From contig DQSN01000109.1 in NCBI GenBank assembly GCA_015663245.1, positions 1 through 45,896 on the forward strand: DNA of 45,896 nt. Reading direction: 5' to 3'. The notes beneath the pieces are model-generated. The model had not been told where the DNA came from. It saw nothing but the letters and a program-made list of their open reading frames with translations, and ran no database searches. The stretch is from Leucothrix mucor. Lineage in GTDB: Bacteria; Pseudomonadota; Gammaproteobacteria; Thiotrichales; Thiotrichaceae. Positions 1 to 8,728 of this stretch are shown here, piece after piece; position 1 is the stretch's first letter, and each line of letters opens with the position of its first letter. Position numbers and translations under genes: made by a program.

Positions 1-94
1 GAAAATGGTTGTTCCCTTTAACGAATTTGACCATAAAACAGGTGCAATCAGGCGAATTTGCAGTAGCTTATTCCATTCTCGGACAGGCTCCTAG
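1..94. repeat. Right part of a short inverted-repeat element (family A), cut by the window edge
   Basis: Positions 76-94 match 26635-26653 base for base over 19 bp, and the similarity continues leftwards with scattered mismatches (TTTAACG near 17 and 26576; TTTGCAGTAGC at 57 and 26617, nearly the same distance apart). The second copy has both ends and is a 166-bp inverted-repeat element, so this stretch is read as the right-hand part of another copy, followed by CTAG as in the other copy. No coding capacity is visible. The left end lies outside the window. Confidence 0.6.
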
Positions 95-184
95 AAAGTC
101 TTTAATTAAGCGAAGAATGTGATAGGACTTATGATAATAGTACAAAAACAGCACCTTACTTTCGACAAATAAAAAAACTCTCTC

Positions 185-1147
185 ATGCTAAGCAATTTTA
201 TATTACCCATTAACCCAATTACTCTAGAAGTTGCTGAACAAGCAGGTATATCCCTCTCTGTGGTGAGAGCCGATAAAATCCACCCTCTAGCCAGTGGCAA
301 TAAACTCTATAAGCTACAACCAAATATTGACTATATGCAGCAACAATCTTACCCACAAGCGCTCAGTTTTGGTGGCGCATTTTCAAATCATATCCATGCT
401 TTAGCTTTATATACTCAGTCCTTGGGCATAGACAGTATTGGCATTATTCGTGGCGAAGAAAAGTATGCTAGCAACCCCACACTCAGTGCCGCTAGGCAAG
501 CTGGAATGACGCTGGTATTTGTCGATAGAAGCACCTACCGCCGTCGCCACAATGAAGATTATTTGCAAGATCTCCAGTCAAAGTACCCTAAAGCATTTAT
601 TATTCCTGAGGGCGGAAGTAACAAATTTGCCTTGCAAGGTTGCAGGATACTTATGCAACAAATAAACAAGCGCCATCTGGAAATCAATGGCATTGTTCCT
701 GATGTCATTACTGTAGCTTGTGGCACTGGTACTACATTTTCAGGGTTAGTAGCAGGTGCTACACACGAGCAATCAGTACAAGCTTACCTGGTGGTGAAAG
801 ATCCTAGCGTACACACCACTATCAACACACAATTAGGCTATAAAATTGCTACTACAAATCATTCTATACATGCGGCTGATTTTGGTGGCTACGCTAAGTT
901 TGATATAGACCTGCTGAATTTCATTCTCGATTTTTTAGCACAAACTAACATTCTACTTGATCCTATTTATAGCAGTAAGATGTGTAAAAAATTAACGCAA
1001 CAAATTGAAGATGGGAAATTCATATCAGGAACCTGTATTACTATTGTCCACTCAGGCGGCTTACAAGCATGGCTGGGAATGAAAGCGAAAGTAATACAGA
1101 TTGCAGATGAGGAGGTATGGAATAAAATCGCAGCAAAAATAAAATAG
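185..1147 (+). CDS. PLP-dependent D-cysteine desulfhydrase / ACC deaminase family protein
   Basis: This 320-residue cytoplasmic protein belongs to the fold-type II PLP enzymes that deaminate D-cysteine or 1-aminocyclopropane-1-carboxylate. Visible family features are the GNKLYKL segment around residues 38-44 with the likely PLP lysine K40, the SNH motif at 67-69 that contacts the substrate carboxylate, and a glycine/threonine phosphate-binding loop (GTGTT) near residues 185-195. Length fits the family. Nothing in the sequence separates D-cysteine desulfhydrase from ACC deaminase, so no gene symbol is given. It stands alone, with no overlapping partner; the gap to the next gene is 97 bp. Family assignment is fairly sure, substrate is not. 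Confidence 0.85.
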   Translation: MLSNFILPINPITLEVAEQAGISLSVVRADKIHPLASGNKLYKLQPNIDYMQQQSYPQALSFGGAFSNHIHALALYTQSLGIDSIGIIRGEEKYASNPTLSAARQAGMTLVFVDRSTYRRRHNEDYLQDLQSKYPKAFIIPEGGSNKFALQGCRILMQQINKRHLEINGIVPDVITVACGTGTTFSGLVAGATHEQSVQAYLVVKDPSVHTTINTQLGYKIATTNHSIHAADFGGYAKFDIDLLNFILDFLAQTNILLDPIYSSKMCKKLTQQIEDGKFISGTCITIVHSGGLQAWLGMKAKVIQIADEEVWNKIAAKIK

Positions 1148-1244
1148 CAACCAATTGACAATTCGCATTGTCGCATGTTTTTTCAATCAATATATTAGCG
1201 TTATCTAATATATATTTACTAAATGATTTTTAAGGGAAAATATT

Positions 1245-1676
1245 ATGAAACTTCAAAAAATGCTTATCACGTCTTTGCTCGCTGTTGCCATATCTACCCC
1301 AGCTTTTGCAGAAAAAGCTCCAACTACTGAACTTGCAGCACCTTTAATTGAGCTTATTCCAGCATTTAAGAAAGTTCGCACAGAACTTAACTTAGATGAA
1401 AAACAGAGTAAGACCGTTGATAACTGGATGAAAGAAGCCCCCGCTAAAAAAGAAGAGCTTAGACAAGAAGTAATAACGGTGCGTAATGAGCTACGTGAAG
1501 CGCTAATTAACCGCGACCCACGCGCTACCCGTGATGCACTTAAGCTTAAACTAGAGAGCGCTAACCGCCGCCTTATCGAGATACAAAGTTTATGTGCTCG
1601 CATGCTTCACAACACACTAAACAAAGAACAATACAAGAAGGTTATTGAACAGTACAGAACAGCATCTAAATCTTAA
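1245..1676 (+). CDS. Small periplasmic helical protein, Spy/CpxP-like
   Basis: The 143-residue product begins with a Sec signal peptide (KLQK, hydrophobic core, cleavage after AFA near residue 22). The mature part is highly charged and probably all helical, with a DEKQSKTVDNWM segment, a basic/acidic heptad-like stretch around residues 65-95 and a second helix with LNKEQYKKV near the C-terminus. That arrangement resembles the Spy/CpxP/heavy-metal-sensor superfamily of periplasmic chaperone-like proteins, but the LTxxQ motifs typical of that family appear only in weakened form (LDEKQ, LNKEQ). A strong hairpin terminator follows at 1686, so the gene is probably a single transcription unit. Function is inferred from shape, not from a recognised orthologue. 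Confidence 0.7.
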   Translation: MKLQKMLITSLLAVAISTPAFAEKAPTTELAAPLIELIPAFKKVRTELNLDEKQSKTVDNWMKEAPAKKEELRQEVITVRNELREALINRDPRATRDALKLKLESANRRLIEIQSLCARMLHNTLNKEQYKKVIEQYRTASKS

Positions 1677-1685
1677 ATGACAAGA

Positions 1686-1715
1686 GAAAGGACACCTGTT
1701 ATAAGGTGTTCTTTC
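1686..1715 (+). terminator. Intrinsic terminator after the Spy-like gene
   Basis: A 12-bp stem (1686-1697 with 1704-1715, one G-T wobble) closes a 6-base loop 10 bp after the stop codon. The arms read GAAAGGACACCT and AGGTGTTCTTTC. The T-rich 3' arm acts as the tail. Confidence 0.75.
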
Positions 1716-1859
1716 TATCTTCACCCTACAAGCCCCGCCTACCTTTTCCACAAAACCTCGCTCCATCACCTACTTAATCAAGACATAAATACACTCGTTA
1801 ATTTCCCTTAAAGTATGTCAAACTACACTTTAAGATTATAAGATCAGAGTGTACCAACA

Positions 1860-2471
1860 ATGCCTCAAAGCAAGCTCATCCAACACCAGCAACAACTTAG
1901 CCAATGTTCACGCTGTCCTGATATGATTCCTCCCGTGATTGTTGGTAACCCGACCCCTTCATCCATTATGAGTGTTGGTCAAGCACCTGGGATACACGAG
2001 GGCAAGGTACAGCGCCCATTTGGTTGGACCGCAGGTAAAACTTTGTTTCAGTGGTTTAATTCAATTGGTACCGACGAAGCAAGTTACCGCGAGCAAGTTT
2101 ATATGGCAGCTGTGTGTCGCTGTTTCCCTGGCAAAAACCCAAAGGGTGGTGGCGATAGAGTGCCGAATAAGCAAGAGATAAAAACTTGCTCACATTGGCT
2201 ACAGCAGGAATACCAACTGATTCAGCCCAAACTACTAATTCCCATTGGTCGATTAGCAATGGAGCAATATCTAGATTTCAAAGTCTTAACTGATATTGTC
2301 GGCAAACAACACCGACAACAACTAGGTGATATAACGCTCGATATTATCCCTCTGCCTCACCCCTCAGGGCTTTCAACATGGTATCGCAAAGCCCCTGGTA
2401 AAGAATTATTACAGGATGCTTTGCACTTAATTCAAAAACATCCTGCTTGGCAAGAAGCTTTTAAGCAGTAG
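1860..2471 (+). CDS. Uracil-DNA glycosylase superfamily protein (family 4-like)
   Basis: The 203-residue product carries the family 4 layout: an N-terminal CSRC cysteine pair (C16, C19), a motif-1-like GQAPG at 40-44 (GEAPG in classical members), RPFGWTAGK at 52-60 matching the GRPFVGxAG segment, a CRCFPGK element near 86-92 and the C-terminal PHPSG motif near 167-171. C16, C19, C86/C88 and C110 could bind a 4Fe-4S cluster as in thermophile family 4 enzymes, though the second cysteine spacing differs from the cases I know. The expected role is base-excision removal of uracil or related damage. The motif-1 glutamate is glutamine here, so activity or specificity may differ. It lies 65 bp before recG in the same direction. 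Confidence 0.8.
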   Translation: MPQSKLIQHQQQLSQCSRCPDMIPPVIVGNPTPSSIMSVGQAPGIHEGKVQRPFGWTAGKTLFQWFNSIGTDEASYREQVYMAAVCRCFPGKNPKGGGDRVPNKQEIKTCSHWLQQEYQLIQPKLLIPIGRLAMEQYLDFKVLTDIVGKQHRQQLGDITLDIIPLPHPSGLSTWYRKAPGKELLQDALHLIQKHPAWQEAFKQ

Positions 2472-2536
2472 AAGCTTTCAATCCCTACTATTGTTATCTA
2501 CAATTATTTTAATCATCATAAAAACACCCTAACGCT

Positions 2537-4618
2537 ATGCCATCTGATAATCCTCTGTTAAAAAATGTCGATACGATTAAAGGCGTTGGCCCAAAAATGT
2601 CGATTCATTTAGAAAAGCTGGGCTTAGAGAAGATTCAAGATTTACTGTTTCACCTTCCCCTGCGTTACCAAGATCGTACACGGGTGTATTCCCTTTCAAG
2701 CATCCGCCACGGGCAAGAGGTGTTAGTTGAAGGTAAGGTTGATCACTGCTCTATTTTATTTAAGCAACGGCGCATGATGATTTGTCAGATTTCTGATGAA
2801 AGCGGCGGCTCACTTACTTTACGTTTTTTTCATTTTAGCAATGCTCAAAAGCTAAGTTTGTCAACAGGCACATTGTTACGATGTTTTGGTGAAATCTATC
2901 AAGGTTATAATAGCCTTGAAATTGTCCATCCTGAATATAAAATTATCAATGAAAATACCCCCTTGGAGCTGGCAGATAGCCTTACGCCAACCTATCCTAG
3001 CACCAAAGGTTTACAGCAACGCACGCTGCGCCGTCTTACCACAGAGGCGATACAACACGTCTCCTTATTGGAAGAAGTTTTCCCCAAAGCCTTACGCCAG
3101 CAATACCTGCTAATGACACTTGCAGAGGCACTAGTTGCTTTGCATCAGCCCACACCTAAAAGCTCGGTTGCAAAACTACTAAGTACCAACCATCCCGCAC
3201 AGCAGCGGCTTATTTTTGAAGAGTTAATCGCACACCATTTAAGTTTGCGTAAATTTCGTGAATACAGCCGTAAAATTAAAGGCATGAAACTACTATCAAA
3301 AGATACCTTATATCAGCAATTATTAACCACCCTACCCTTTGAATTAACAGGTGCGCAACAGCGCGTTATCAAAGAATTAAAGCAGGATATGCAACAAGCA
3401 TGGCCAATGAGCCGCTTGGTGCAAGGAGATGTTGGCTCAGGGAAAACATTAGTTGCGGCAGCTGCGGCACTTACTGCTATTGAATCGGGCTATCAAGTAG
3501 CGCTAATGGTTCCTACCGAGATTCTTGCAGAGCAACATTTAAAGAGTTTTATACAATGGTTTGAGCCGTTAGACCTACGCGTTAGTTTACTTTCTGGACG
3601 GCAAAAAGTAGCAGATCGGCGTGATAATATCGAAAATATAGCGTTAGGTTTAAGTAACTTAGTGATTGGTACGCATGCTCTGTTTCAAGATAGCGTCAAA
3701 TTCAAAAAATTGGGCTTATTAATTATTGATGAGCAACACCGCTTTGGAGTGCATCAACGTCTGGCCTTGCGCGAGAAAGGCAAACAGGGTGAGCTTTATC
3801 CGCATCAGTTAGTAATGACGGCAACTCCAATTCCTCGCACATTGGCAATGACCGCCTATGCAGATATGGATTATTCCGTCATCGATGAGCTTCCTCCTGG
3901 ACGTACTCCCATCAAAACAGTGGTGATTCCAAATACCCGTCGTGATGATATTGTGCAACGCATTAATGCCGTCTGCCAACAAGGCGCACAGGTTTACTGG
4001 GTGTGCACCTTAATTGAAGAATCCGATGCTTTGCAGTGTCAAAATGCTGAGGAGACTTTAGAGCTGTTACAAGAGAATCTGCCTGAGCTAAATATTGGCT
4101 TGGTCCATGGGCGCATGTCTGCTGTCGAAAAAGAAACCACCATGCAATCCTTCAAGTCAGGCGAACTTCACTTATTAGTTGCCACCACCGTAATCGAAGT
4201 GGGCGTGGATGTGCCTAACGCTTCCCTAATGATTATCGAAAATGCCGAGCGCCTTGGGCTAGCACAGTTACATCAATTACGCGGCCGCGTTGGACGAGGC
4301 ATAGCGGCTAGTAGCTGTGTGTTAATGTATCAATCACCTCTTTCTGAAATTGCACGCAAACGCTTAGATGCTTTGCGCAATAGTAACGACGGCTTTGAGA
4401 TTGCTCGTATCGATCTGGAAATCCGTGGCCCTGGTGAAGTCTTTGGCACACGACAAACAGGTGAGTTACAATTTCGTATCGCGGATTTATTACGCGACCA
4501 ACATCTCCTTCCCAGCATTCAAGCCGCTGCCGAAGTTATTATTGAGCAATACCCTGATAGGATTCAGCCCTTAATTGATCGTTGGATCAAAACTGCGGAA
4601 AATTACGTTCATGCCTAA
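2537..4618 (+). CDS. recG: ATP-dependent DNA helicase RecG
   Basis: RecG remodels stalled replication forks and Holliday junctions. The 693-residue length equals that of E. coli RecG. The N-terminal wedge/OB region has the helix-hairpin-helix-like IKGVGPK at 14-20. The helicase core shows Walker A GDVGSGKT near 293-300, the DEQH Walker B box near 396-399, motif III MTATPIPRTLAMT, and the C-terminal QLRGRVGRG and RNSNDGFEIA segments typical of RecG. The ATG has no clear Shine-Dalgarno sequence, but the N-terminus aligns well with known RecG proteins. The last 8 bases overlap the start of the next gene. Confidence 0.98.
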   Translation: MPSDNPLLKNVDTIKGVGPKMSIHLEKLGLEKIQDLLFHLPLRYQDRTRVYSLSSIRHGQEVLVEGKVDHCSILFKQRRMMICQISDESGGSLTLRFFHFSNAQKLSLSTGTLLRCFGEIYQGYNSLEIVHPEYKIINENTPLELADSLTPTYPSTKGLQQRTLRRLTTEAIQHVSLLEEVFPKALRQQYLLMTLAEALVALHQPTPKSSVAKLLSTNHPAQQRLIFEELIAHHLSLRKFREYSRKIKGMKLLSKDTLYQQLLTTLPFELTGAQQRVIKELKQDMQQAWPMSRLVQGDVGSGKTLVAAAAALTAIESGYQVALMVPTEILAEQHLKSFIQWFEPLDLRVSLLSGRQKVADRRDNIENIALGLSNLVIGTHALFQDSVKFKKLGLLIIDEQHRFGVHQRLALREKGKQGELYPHQLVMTATPIPRTLAMTAYADMDYSVIDELPPGRTPIKTVVIPNTRRDDIVQRINAVCQQGAQVYWVCTLIEESDALQCQNAEETLELLQENLPELNIGLVHGRMSAVEKETTMQSFKSGELHLLVATTVIEVGVDVPNASLMIIENAERLGLAQLHQLRGRVGRGIAASSCVLMYQSPLSEIARKRLDALRNSNDGFEIARIDLEIRGPGEVFGTRQTGELQFRIADLLRDQHLLPSIQAAAEVIIEQYPDRIQPLIDRWIKTAENYVHA

Positions 4619-5000
4619 ACAAGATAAGCTATTATTCTCGATTATAGAATCATCTCGTCACCCAAATTTTGCGAGGCTCTACCAGCATCTAAGCATCAAA
4701 GAGCACTGTTTTAACTCCATGCGTAAAGTCATCAAACAACTAAAAACACATCCACCTGATTATATTGTGGCTGAGTTTTTTTATGGCTATGGCAATAATT
4801 ATGCAGGTGTCAATATTAGTAACTTGGATGTGATGTTATATTCCCTGCAAAAATACTCACCTTCTACTAAAGTGATTGTTTTGGTCGATAAAAAAGAGTA
4901 CCAGTATGTCGATAAATTAAACGATATTATTCCACTGCATGAAATATTGATCAGACCGTTTGCAGAAAATTTGATGATAAAAGCATTAAGCACTAACTGA
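4611..5000 (+). CDS. Degenerate receiver-like (CheY-fold) small protein
   Basis: The 129-residue protein starts at an ATG inside the final codons of recG (ATGCCTAA overlap), which suggests translational coupling; an in-frame start further upstream at 4575 would lie deep inside recG and is less likely. The layout recalls a response-regulator receiver domain: a hydrophobic first strand (KLLFSIIES), a third strand (PDYIVAEFF) where the phosphoacceptor aspartate would sit, a fourth strand (TKVIVLVD) and an RPF segment near the C-terminus where receivers have KP. The acidic pocket and the phosphoacceptor aspartate are not obvious, so it may be a pseudo-receiver. No output domain is present. I do not recognise a named family. 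Confidence 0.6.
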   Translation: MPKQDKLLFSIIESSRHPNFARLYQHLSIKEHCFNSMRKVIKQLKTHPPDYIVAEFFYGYGNNYAGVNISNLDVMLYSLQKYSPSTKVIVLVDKKEYQYVDKLNDIIPLHEILIRPFAENLMIKALSTN

Positions 5001-5167
5001 ACAAAGCTGAACCAATTTACACACAGCAATCACTCAACTCAAAATAAAAAAGTAAAGAATAACAGCGTAAACTATTGATTAACAATTAACTTAAAAGCAT
5101 TTTTTGCTGGTGGTTAAATAATACCCACTGGTTAAGTATCCATTCAGCAAGTTTCTATTATTATTCA

Positions 5168-5308
5168 CCTGTCTTCAGTGATAACCACTTATACGGGGTT
5201 TGTGGTAGTGGTTTCATTGATGAATAGGATCGTACTAATAAAAATAATGTCTCCGCCATTTATGACACTCAATGGTAGATATTTAGCCTATTCACATTTG
5301 AAGACAGG
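5168..5308. other. Nested inverted-repeat region in a gene-poor gap
   Basis: The gap 5001-5631 has no convincing gene. Inside it, 5168-5177 (CCTGTCTTCA) pairs perfectly with 5299-5308. Within this outer stem lie two further possible hairpins: AACCAC (5183-5188) with GTGGTT (5207-5213 area), and TGAATAGG (5221-5228) with CCTATTCA (5287-5294). The resulting multi-branch fold could be a structured RNA or a short mobile-element remnant. I match it to no known RNA family. Confidence 0.4.
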
Positions 5309-5402
5309 GGTCTTTGCACAAAATCGGCCATGATTGGGGAGCTGGTTTGCTGGAGCAAGACTACATGGCTTGGGTCTACGGGGGTATTTCCAAGCCACTA
5401 TG

Positions 5403-5435
5403 AAAGCGAATAACTTAGGTTGTTCGCTTTTTTTT
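5403..5435 (+). terminator. Strong intrinsic terminator not linked to a known gene
   Basis: A 12-bp stem (5403-5414 with 5419-5430, one G-T wobble, loop TTAG) is followed by a run of T. The nearest upstream gene ends 400 bp earlier, so the hairpin probably ends an independent transcript from the 5170-5400 region or marks the end of a lost gene. Confidence 0.8.
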
Positions 5436-5631
5436 GCCTGTCATTTATAGCTAGACCTAAGAGCATTAATTACCCTGCATATTATCTCTTTATACATCCT
5501 ACTTTTTTATCTAAATTTCAGCATCAATCACACAAAAACTCTCATTCTCTACTAGCCTTAAAGAAGGTGTGAGACACACCCACCTAACAAAAAAGACAAA
5601 TTATAAAATCACTAACAGGGAGTGTTAGAAA

Positions 5632-7167
5632 ATGAGTAATTTAGACCCGAAAGAAATACAAGCGCAGTTACAAGCCTTTAAGGATGACCCCATTGCGGAA
5701 ATGAATCGTCACCCCGAAAAAACAGTCAAGCAAAATGACATAGCCTTTGGCACTGCTTTCTCCAGTGAAGATATAGAATCAAAACGCTATTTAGATGCCC
5801 GTGAAGAGTTGCGTAATGCATTATTGGAAGTGGAGGATCCAACAACAGGACGAGCTGCCTTTCAAGCGAATGATAATGCCGCTAACTTGGTTGATGATTT
5901 TCAGTTTAACAATCTACAAGCAATGGATGATGCCAACCTGCTAAAAGCAGAGATTCCCGAAAATCCTTGGTCGGATGATTACTGGGCGCTCTATCAAGGT
6001 ATTCTTGGTAATCGATACAGCGATCAAAACTACCCTTCTTCACGTAACTGGAAGGAAAATAAAGACTATATTGATAGCAACTCTGCCGCAGACATCTTAC
6101 AAAGTGGTAGCTCTGCGCGTATCAATGCTTTATCTCCTTCTGAGAAATATGATGCCATTATTGGCGATAACTCAGGTAGTCTAACCCAAGCCATGTGGGC
6201 AGAAGGTAAATCTTATTATGATCGTTTTGGCTCAGTTGAAACATGGATGGGAATCTGTCATGGATGGGCACCAGCGGCTTATATGCTTCCCCGCCCCACC
6301 AAAACAGTCACCTTAACAACACCTGATGGCAGTACGCCTATCGACTTTTACCCATCTGACATCAAATCATTAGCAACCTTGTTATGGGCAAATATTCGCA
6401 CTCAATCACGCTTTATTGGTGGGCGTTGTAACGATAAAGATCCTGCAACTGATCCTAGTAATGGACGTAATTTATCGGATGATTGTTTTGATACCAACCC
6501 TGGCTCATGGCATATGACCGTGGTCAATCAAATTGGTGTGTCCAAACGTAGCCTAGTGGTCGATGCGACTTATGATTATGAGGTGTGGAATCAGCCAGGA
6601 TTATCCTATGAATACAGTTATATCAATCTAAATACTGATCGCTCTACCAGCAACCTTGCAGATGCCATTATAAACTTGGATGATTATGCTAATGATCCTT
6701 TCTCAAGATATCGAAGTAACCGTACACAGCAGATTGTGGGTATCGCAATGGATTTTGATTATATGGTTGAAACCTCTCCTACCGCAGATAGAACGGATAA
6801 TCCTGATAAAGATGCTATTCATACTGCACGCTATCTCTATGATTTAGAAATTGACGCATCAGGAAAAATTATTGGTGGTGAGTGGCGTACAAACATACAC
6901 CCCGATTTTATTTGGACACCCGCCCCCGATGAACAAGCTATTACTGCATTTGAAGATCAAGCAACAGGATCATGGTCGGGCGCAAACAGCCCATTACCTA
7001 GTAACTGGCAATCTGCGGCTCAGCAAGCCTCAGCGCAACAGCGTGCCCCATTAGCAAAAATTGTAGAGCAGATAATTTCCTTTTCAAATGATGTTGCAGC
7101 CAATACGGATAGTGGAACCACTACTCCTGACGGAATAAGCATTGAGGATATTCTTGATAAAATTTAG
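5632..7167 (+). CDS. Transglutaminase-elicitor-like protein (GP42/Vibrio type)
   Basis: The 511-residue product contains the signature GICHGWAPAAYM with a cysteine at 209, a GSWHMTVVN segment with histidine at 294 and a VVDATYDYEVWNQP segment with aspartate at 311. This order and the CHGWAPAA motif match the transglutaminase-elicitor family known from Phytophthora GP42 and marine Vibrio, so a Cys-His-Asp triad for glutamine-lysine crosslinking is likely. The first 100 residues are acidic and not recognised. There is no Sec signal peptide and no transmembrane segment, odd for a family whose best-known members are secreted; the acidic C-terminus could serve another export route, but that is inference. 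A GGGAG ribosome site lies upstream of the ATG. The gene stands alone. Confidence 0.7.
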   Translation: MSNLDPKEIQAQLQAFKDDPIAEMNRHPEKTVKQNDIAFGTAFSSEDIESKRYLDAREELRNALLEVEDPTTGRAAFQANDNAANLVDDFQFNNLQAMDDANLLKAEIPENPWSDDYWALYQGILGNRYSDQNYPSSRNWKENKDYIDSNSAADILQSGSSARINALSPSEKYDAIIGDNSGSLTQAMWAEGKSYYDRFGSVETWMGICHGWAPAAYMLPRPTKTVTLTTPDGSTPIDFYPSDIKSLATLLWANIRTQSRFIGGRCNDKDPATDPSNGRNLSDDCFDTNPGSWHMTVVNQIGVSKRSLVVDATYDYEVWNQPGLSYEYSYINLNTDRSTSNLADAIINLDDYANDPFSRYRSNRTQQIVGIAMDFDYMVETSPTADRTDNPDKDAIHTARYLYDLEIDASGKIIGGEWRTNIHPDFIWTPAPDEQAITAFEDQATGSWSGANSPLPSNWQSAAQQASAQQRAPLAKIVEQIISFSNDVAANTDSGTTTPDGISIEDILDKI

Positions 7168-7248
7168 AGACAAGAAAATAGTTTCTAAAATTATGCAGGG
7201 AAATTCTAGTTTAATATTTTTTCCCCGTAGCCTTCGGCTCCGTTCAGG

Positions 7249-7271
7249 GAGCTAGAATATGCTAGCTCTTT
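7249..7271 (+). terminator. Hairpin after the transglutaminase-like gene
   Basis: A perfect 7-bp stem GAGCTAG/CTAGCTC with a 6-base loop is followed by TTT. A second perfect 10-bp inverted repeat (7293-7302 with 7330-7339) reaches the rseC stop codon. Between the convergent genes the two structures can end transcription from both sides. Confidence 0.55.
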
Positions 7272-7337
7272 AATAGGGTGTTGTAAAAAATAAATACTTG
7301 TAGGTTGCTGCTGGGGAAAAAATATGCGATACAAGTA

Positions 7338-7769
7338 TTATTTTGAAATTGCAATGAGCTGCAATTTAGATTTCATTGTTGTCGAGGCTGCTAGCAGCTT
7401 GCTAACAAACAAACCTACGAGTAAACCAAACAAACCAAAACCGATACTAGCCAATTCACCCGATAATACTTTTCCTAAAGCTGCAGCTAGAAATAATCCT
7501 ACTATGGGTAAAAGATAAATTAATACTGAACCAGACAATAGCCCTTGAGGATGTATCCCCAAAACAACATGATCATTTTGCTGCGCATGAATGGTATTTT
7601 CTACGCGAATGCTTTTACTTGCCCGATCCTGAAATAAGCTACTTAGAAAAGAAGTTGAGCAACTTCCCGCTGATTTACACCCCCCACACGCACCAGCCGA
7701 ACCCGCAGGGCTAACCCAAATATAATCACCCTCTACACGTTCAACTATACCCGCTTCTTCTATCATCAT
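7338..7769 (-). CDS. rseC: RseC/MucC-like sigma-E positive regulator
   Basis: This 143-residue inner-membrane protein is the fourth gene of the rpoE-rseA-rseB-rseC cluster. It shows the family pattern: a short N-terminal domain with a cysteine cluster (CGGCKSAGSC near residues 28-37), then two transmembrane segments (around 78-97 and 103-126) and a short basic tail. RseC/MucC modulates the sigma-E pathway and its homologues also act with electron-transfer systems. The gene starts 8 bp after rseB stops, so it is cotranscribed. Position and topology both support the call. Confidence 0.9.
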   Translation of the reverse strand: MMIEEAGIVERVEGDYIWVSPAGSAGACGGCKSAGSCSTSFLSSLFQDRASKSIRVENTIHAQQNDHVVLGIHPQGLLSGSVLIYLLPIVGLFLAAALGKVLSGELASIGFGLFGLLVGLFVSKLLAASTTMKSKLQLIAISK

Positions 7770-7777
7770 GTTTAGAT

Positions 7778-8677
7778 TTACTTTTTTTGCAGATTATTAA
7801 AAATATCTTTTAATGTTTTAACAGGCACTTCTCCAACCAACGTAATTGCGAAACCATTTTTATAATAGGTCACAACATTCAATGCACCTGAGCGCGTGCC
7901 ACTTTCTTTCGCATTTGATGCTTTTTTAGAGATGAAAATAGAGACTGAACTTAATCCATCCGTCAAAATATAATGTTCGGTTTCCACTCCATTCTGGGCT
8001 TTGTCCATAACGGGAGCTTGGCGCAGAGAAAAGCCTTTAGGTGTCGTCTTTAGGCTCCAGTTTGCATTCGTTACATCGGCTATTGCTAATGTTTTTTGCT
8101 TAAGTTGTCTAGATTTAGCGGCTACTGAGCCTTTTTTTCCACCTATTATTTCTACATTAGTGAACATAAACTGCTCTATAGGCTTATGGCTTTTATCAAT
8201 AATCGTATAATCTAGCAGCAGTGAACTTTCGGTATCTACACAATATTTTTGTAAATAACGCATTCTATCTTTAGGACGAGCAATAACAACCTGGCAAGGG
8301 CGTGACGCTACCTTTCTTATATTACCGAGATCAAAAGAATAGACCGCCTGCATTTTATTATTAATTTCAGGAAGCTTAGACAAGGAATAGTTAGTCACCT
8401 TTCGAGAATACGGTGTACCATTTTTATTGAGGCGCTCTACTCGCTCTATCTCTTCACCATTTTCTATCGTATGTGATACTTTTAAAGTGATCACTTCGTT
8501 ATTTTTCACATGGACTAAAACACCTTTATAGCTTGTCTCGTGTAATGACTGCGTCATTTTATTTAACAAATCAAAAGCTGCATTATCTGCAAATACAGTT
8601 AGCGGCAAGCACGCCAATACCCCAACAAAGTAACTTTTTCGGAATATTGAGTAAGTAGGTTTTATTATTGTTTTCAT
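7778..8677 (-). CDS. rseB: RseB/MucB sigma-E regulatory protein
   Basis: The 299-residue precursor has a signal peptide (basic start, hydrophobic core, cleavage after VFA near residue 30) and is periplasmic. RseB binds the periplasmic part of the anti-sigma factor RseA and shields it from DegS cleavage until lipid or lipopolysaccharide signals release it. The mature part begins with a MucB-type segment (LLNKMTQSLHETSYKG) and continues as the LolA/LppX-like N-terminal domain, followed by a smaller C-terminal domain that ends in TLKDIFNNL. Length fits. It lies 51 bp downstream of rseA. Confidence 0.93.
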   Translation of the reverse strand: MKTIIKPTYSIFRKSYFVGVLACLPLTVFADNAAFDLLNKMTQSLHETSYKGVLVHVKNNEVITLKVSHTIENGEEIERVERLNKNGTPYSRKVTNYSLSKLPEINNKMQAVYSFDLGNIRKVASRPCQVVIARPKDRMRYLQKYCVDTESSLLLDYTIIDKSHKPIEQFMFTNVEIIGGKKGSVAAKSRQLKQKTLAIADVTNANWSLKTTPKGFSLRQAPVMDKAQNGVETEHYILTDGLSSVSIFISKKASNAKESGTRSGALNVVTYYKNGFAITLVGEVPVKTLKDIFNNLQKK

Positions 8678-8728
8678 TTTATTTATACAGCCTCTTTAAT
8701 AGTCATTTTTATGCGGATACAGACTACA

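Noticed and set aside
1253-1603. 116-codon minus-strand frame opposite the Spy-like gene
   Set aside because: Serine/arginine-rich shadow of a helical gene with signal peptide on the plus strand.
5001-5631. SRP RNA, 6S RNA, tmRNA or RNase P RNA in the gene-poor gap
   Set aside because: None of the conserved core sequences of these RNAs is present.
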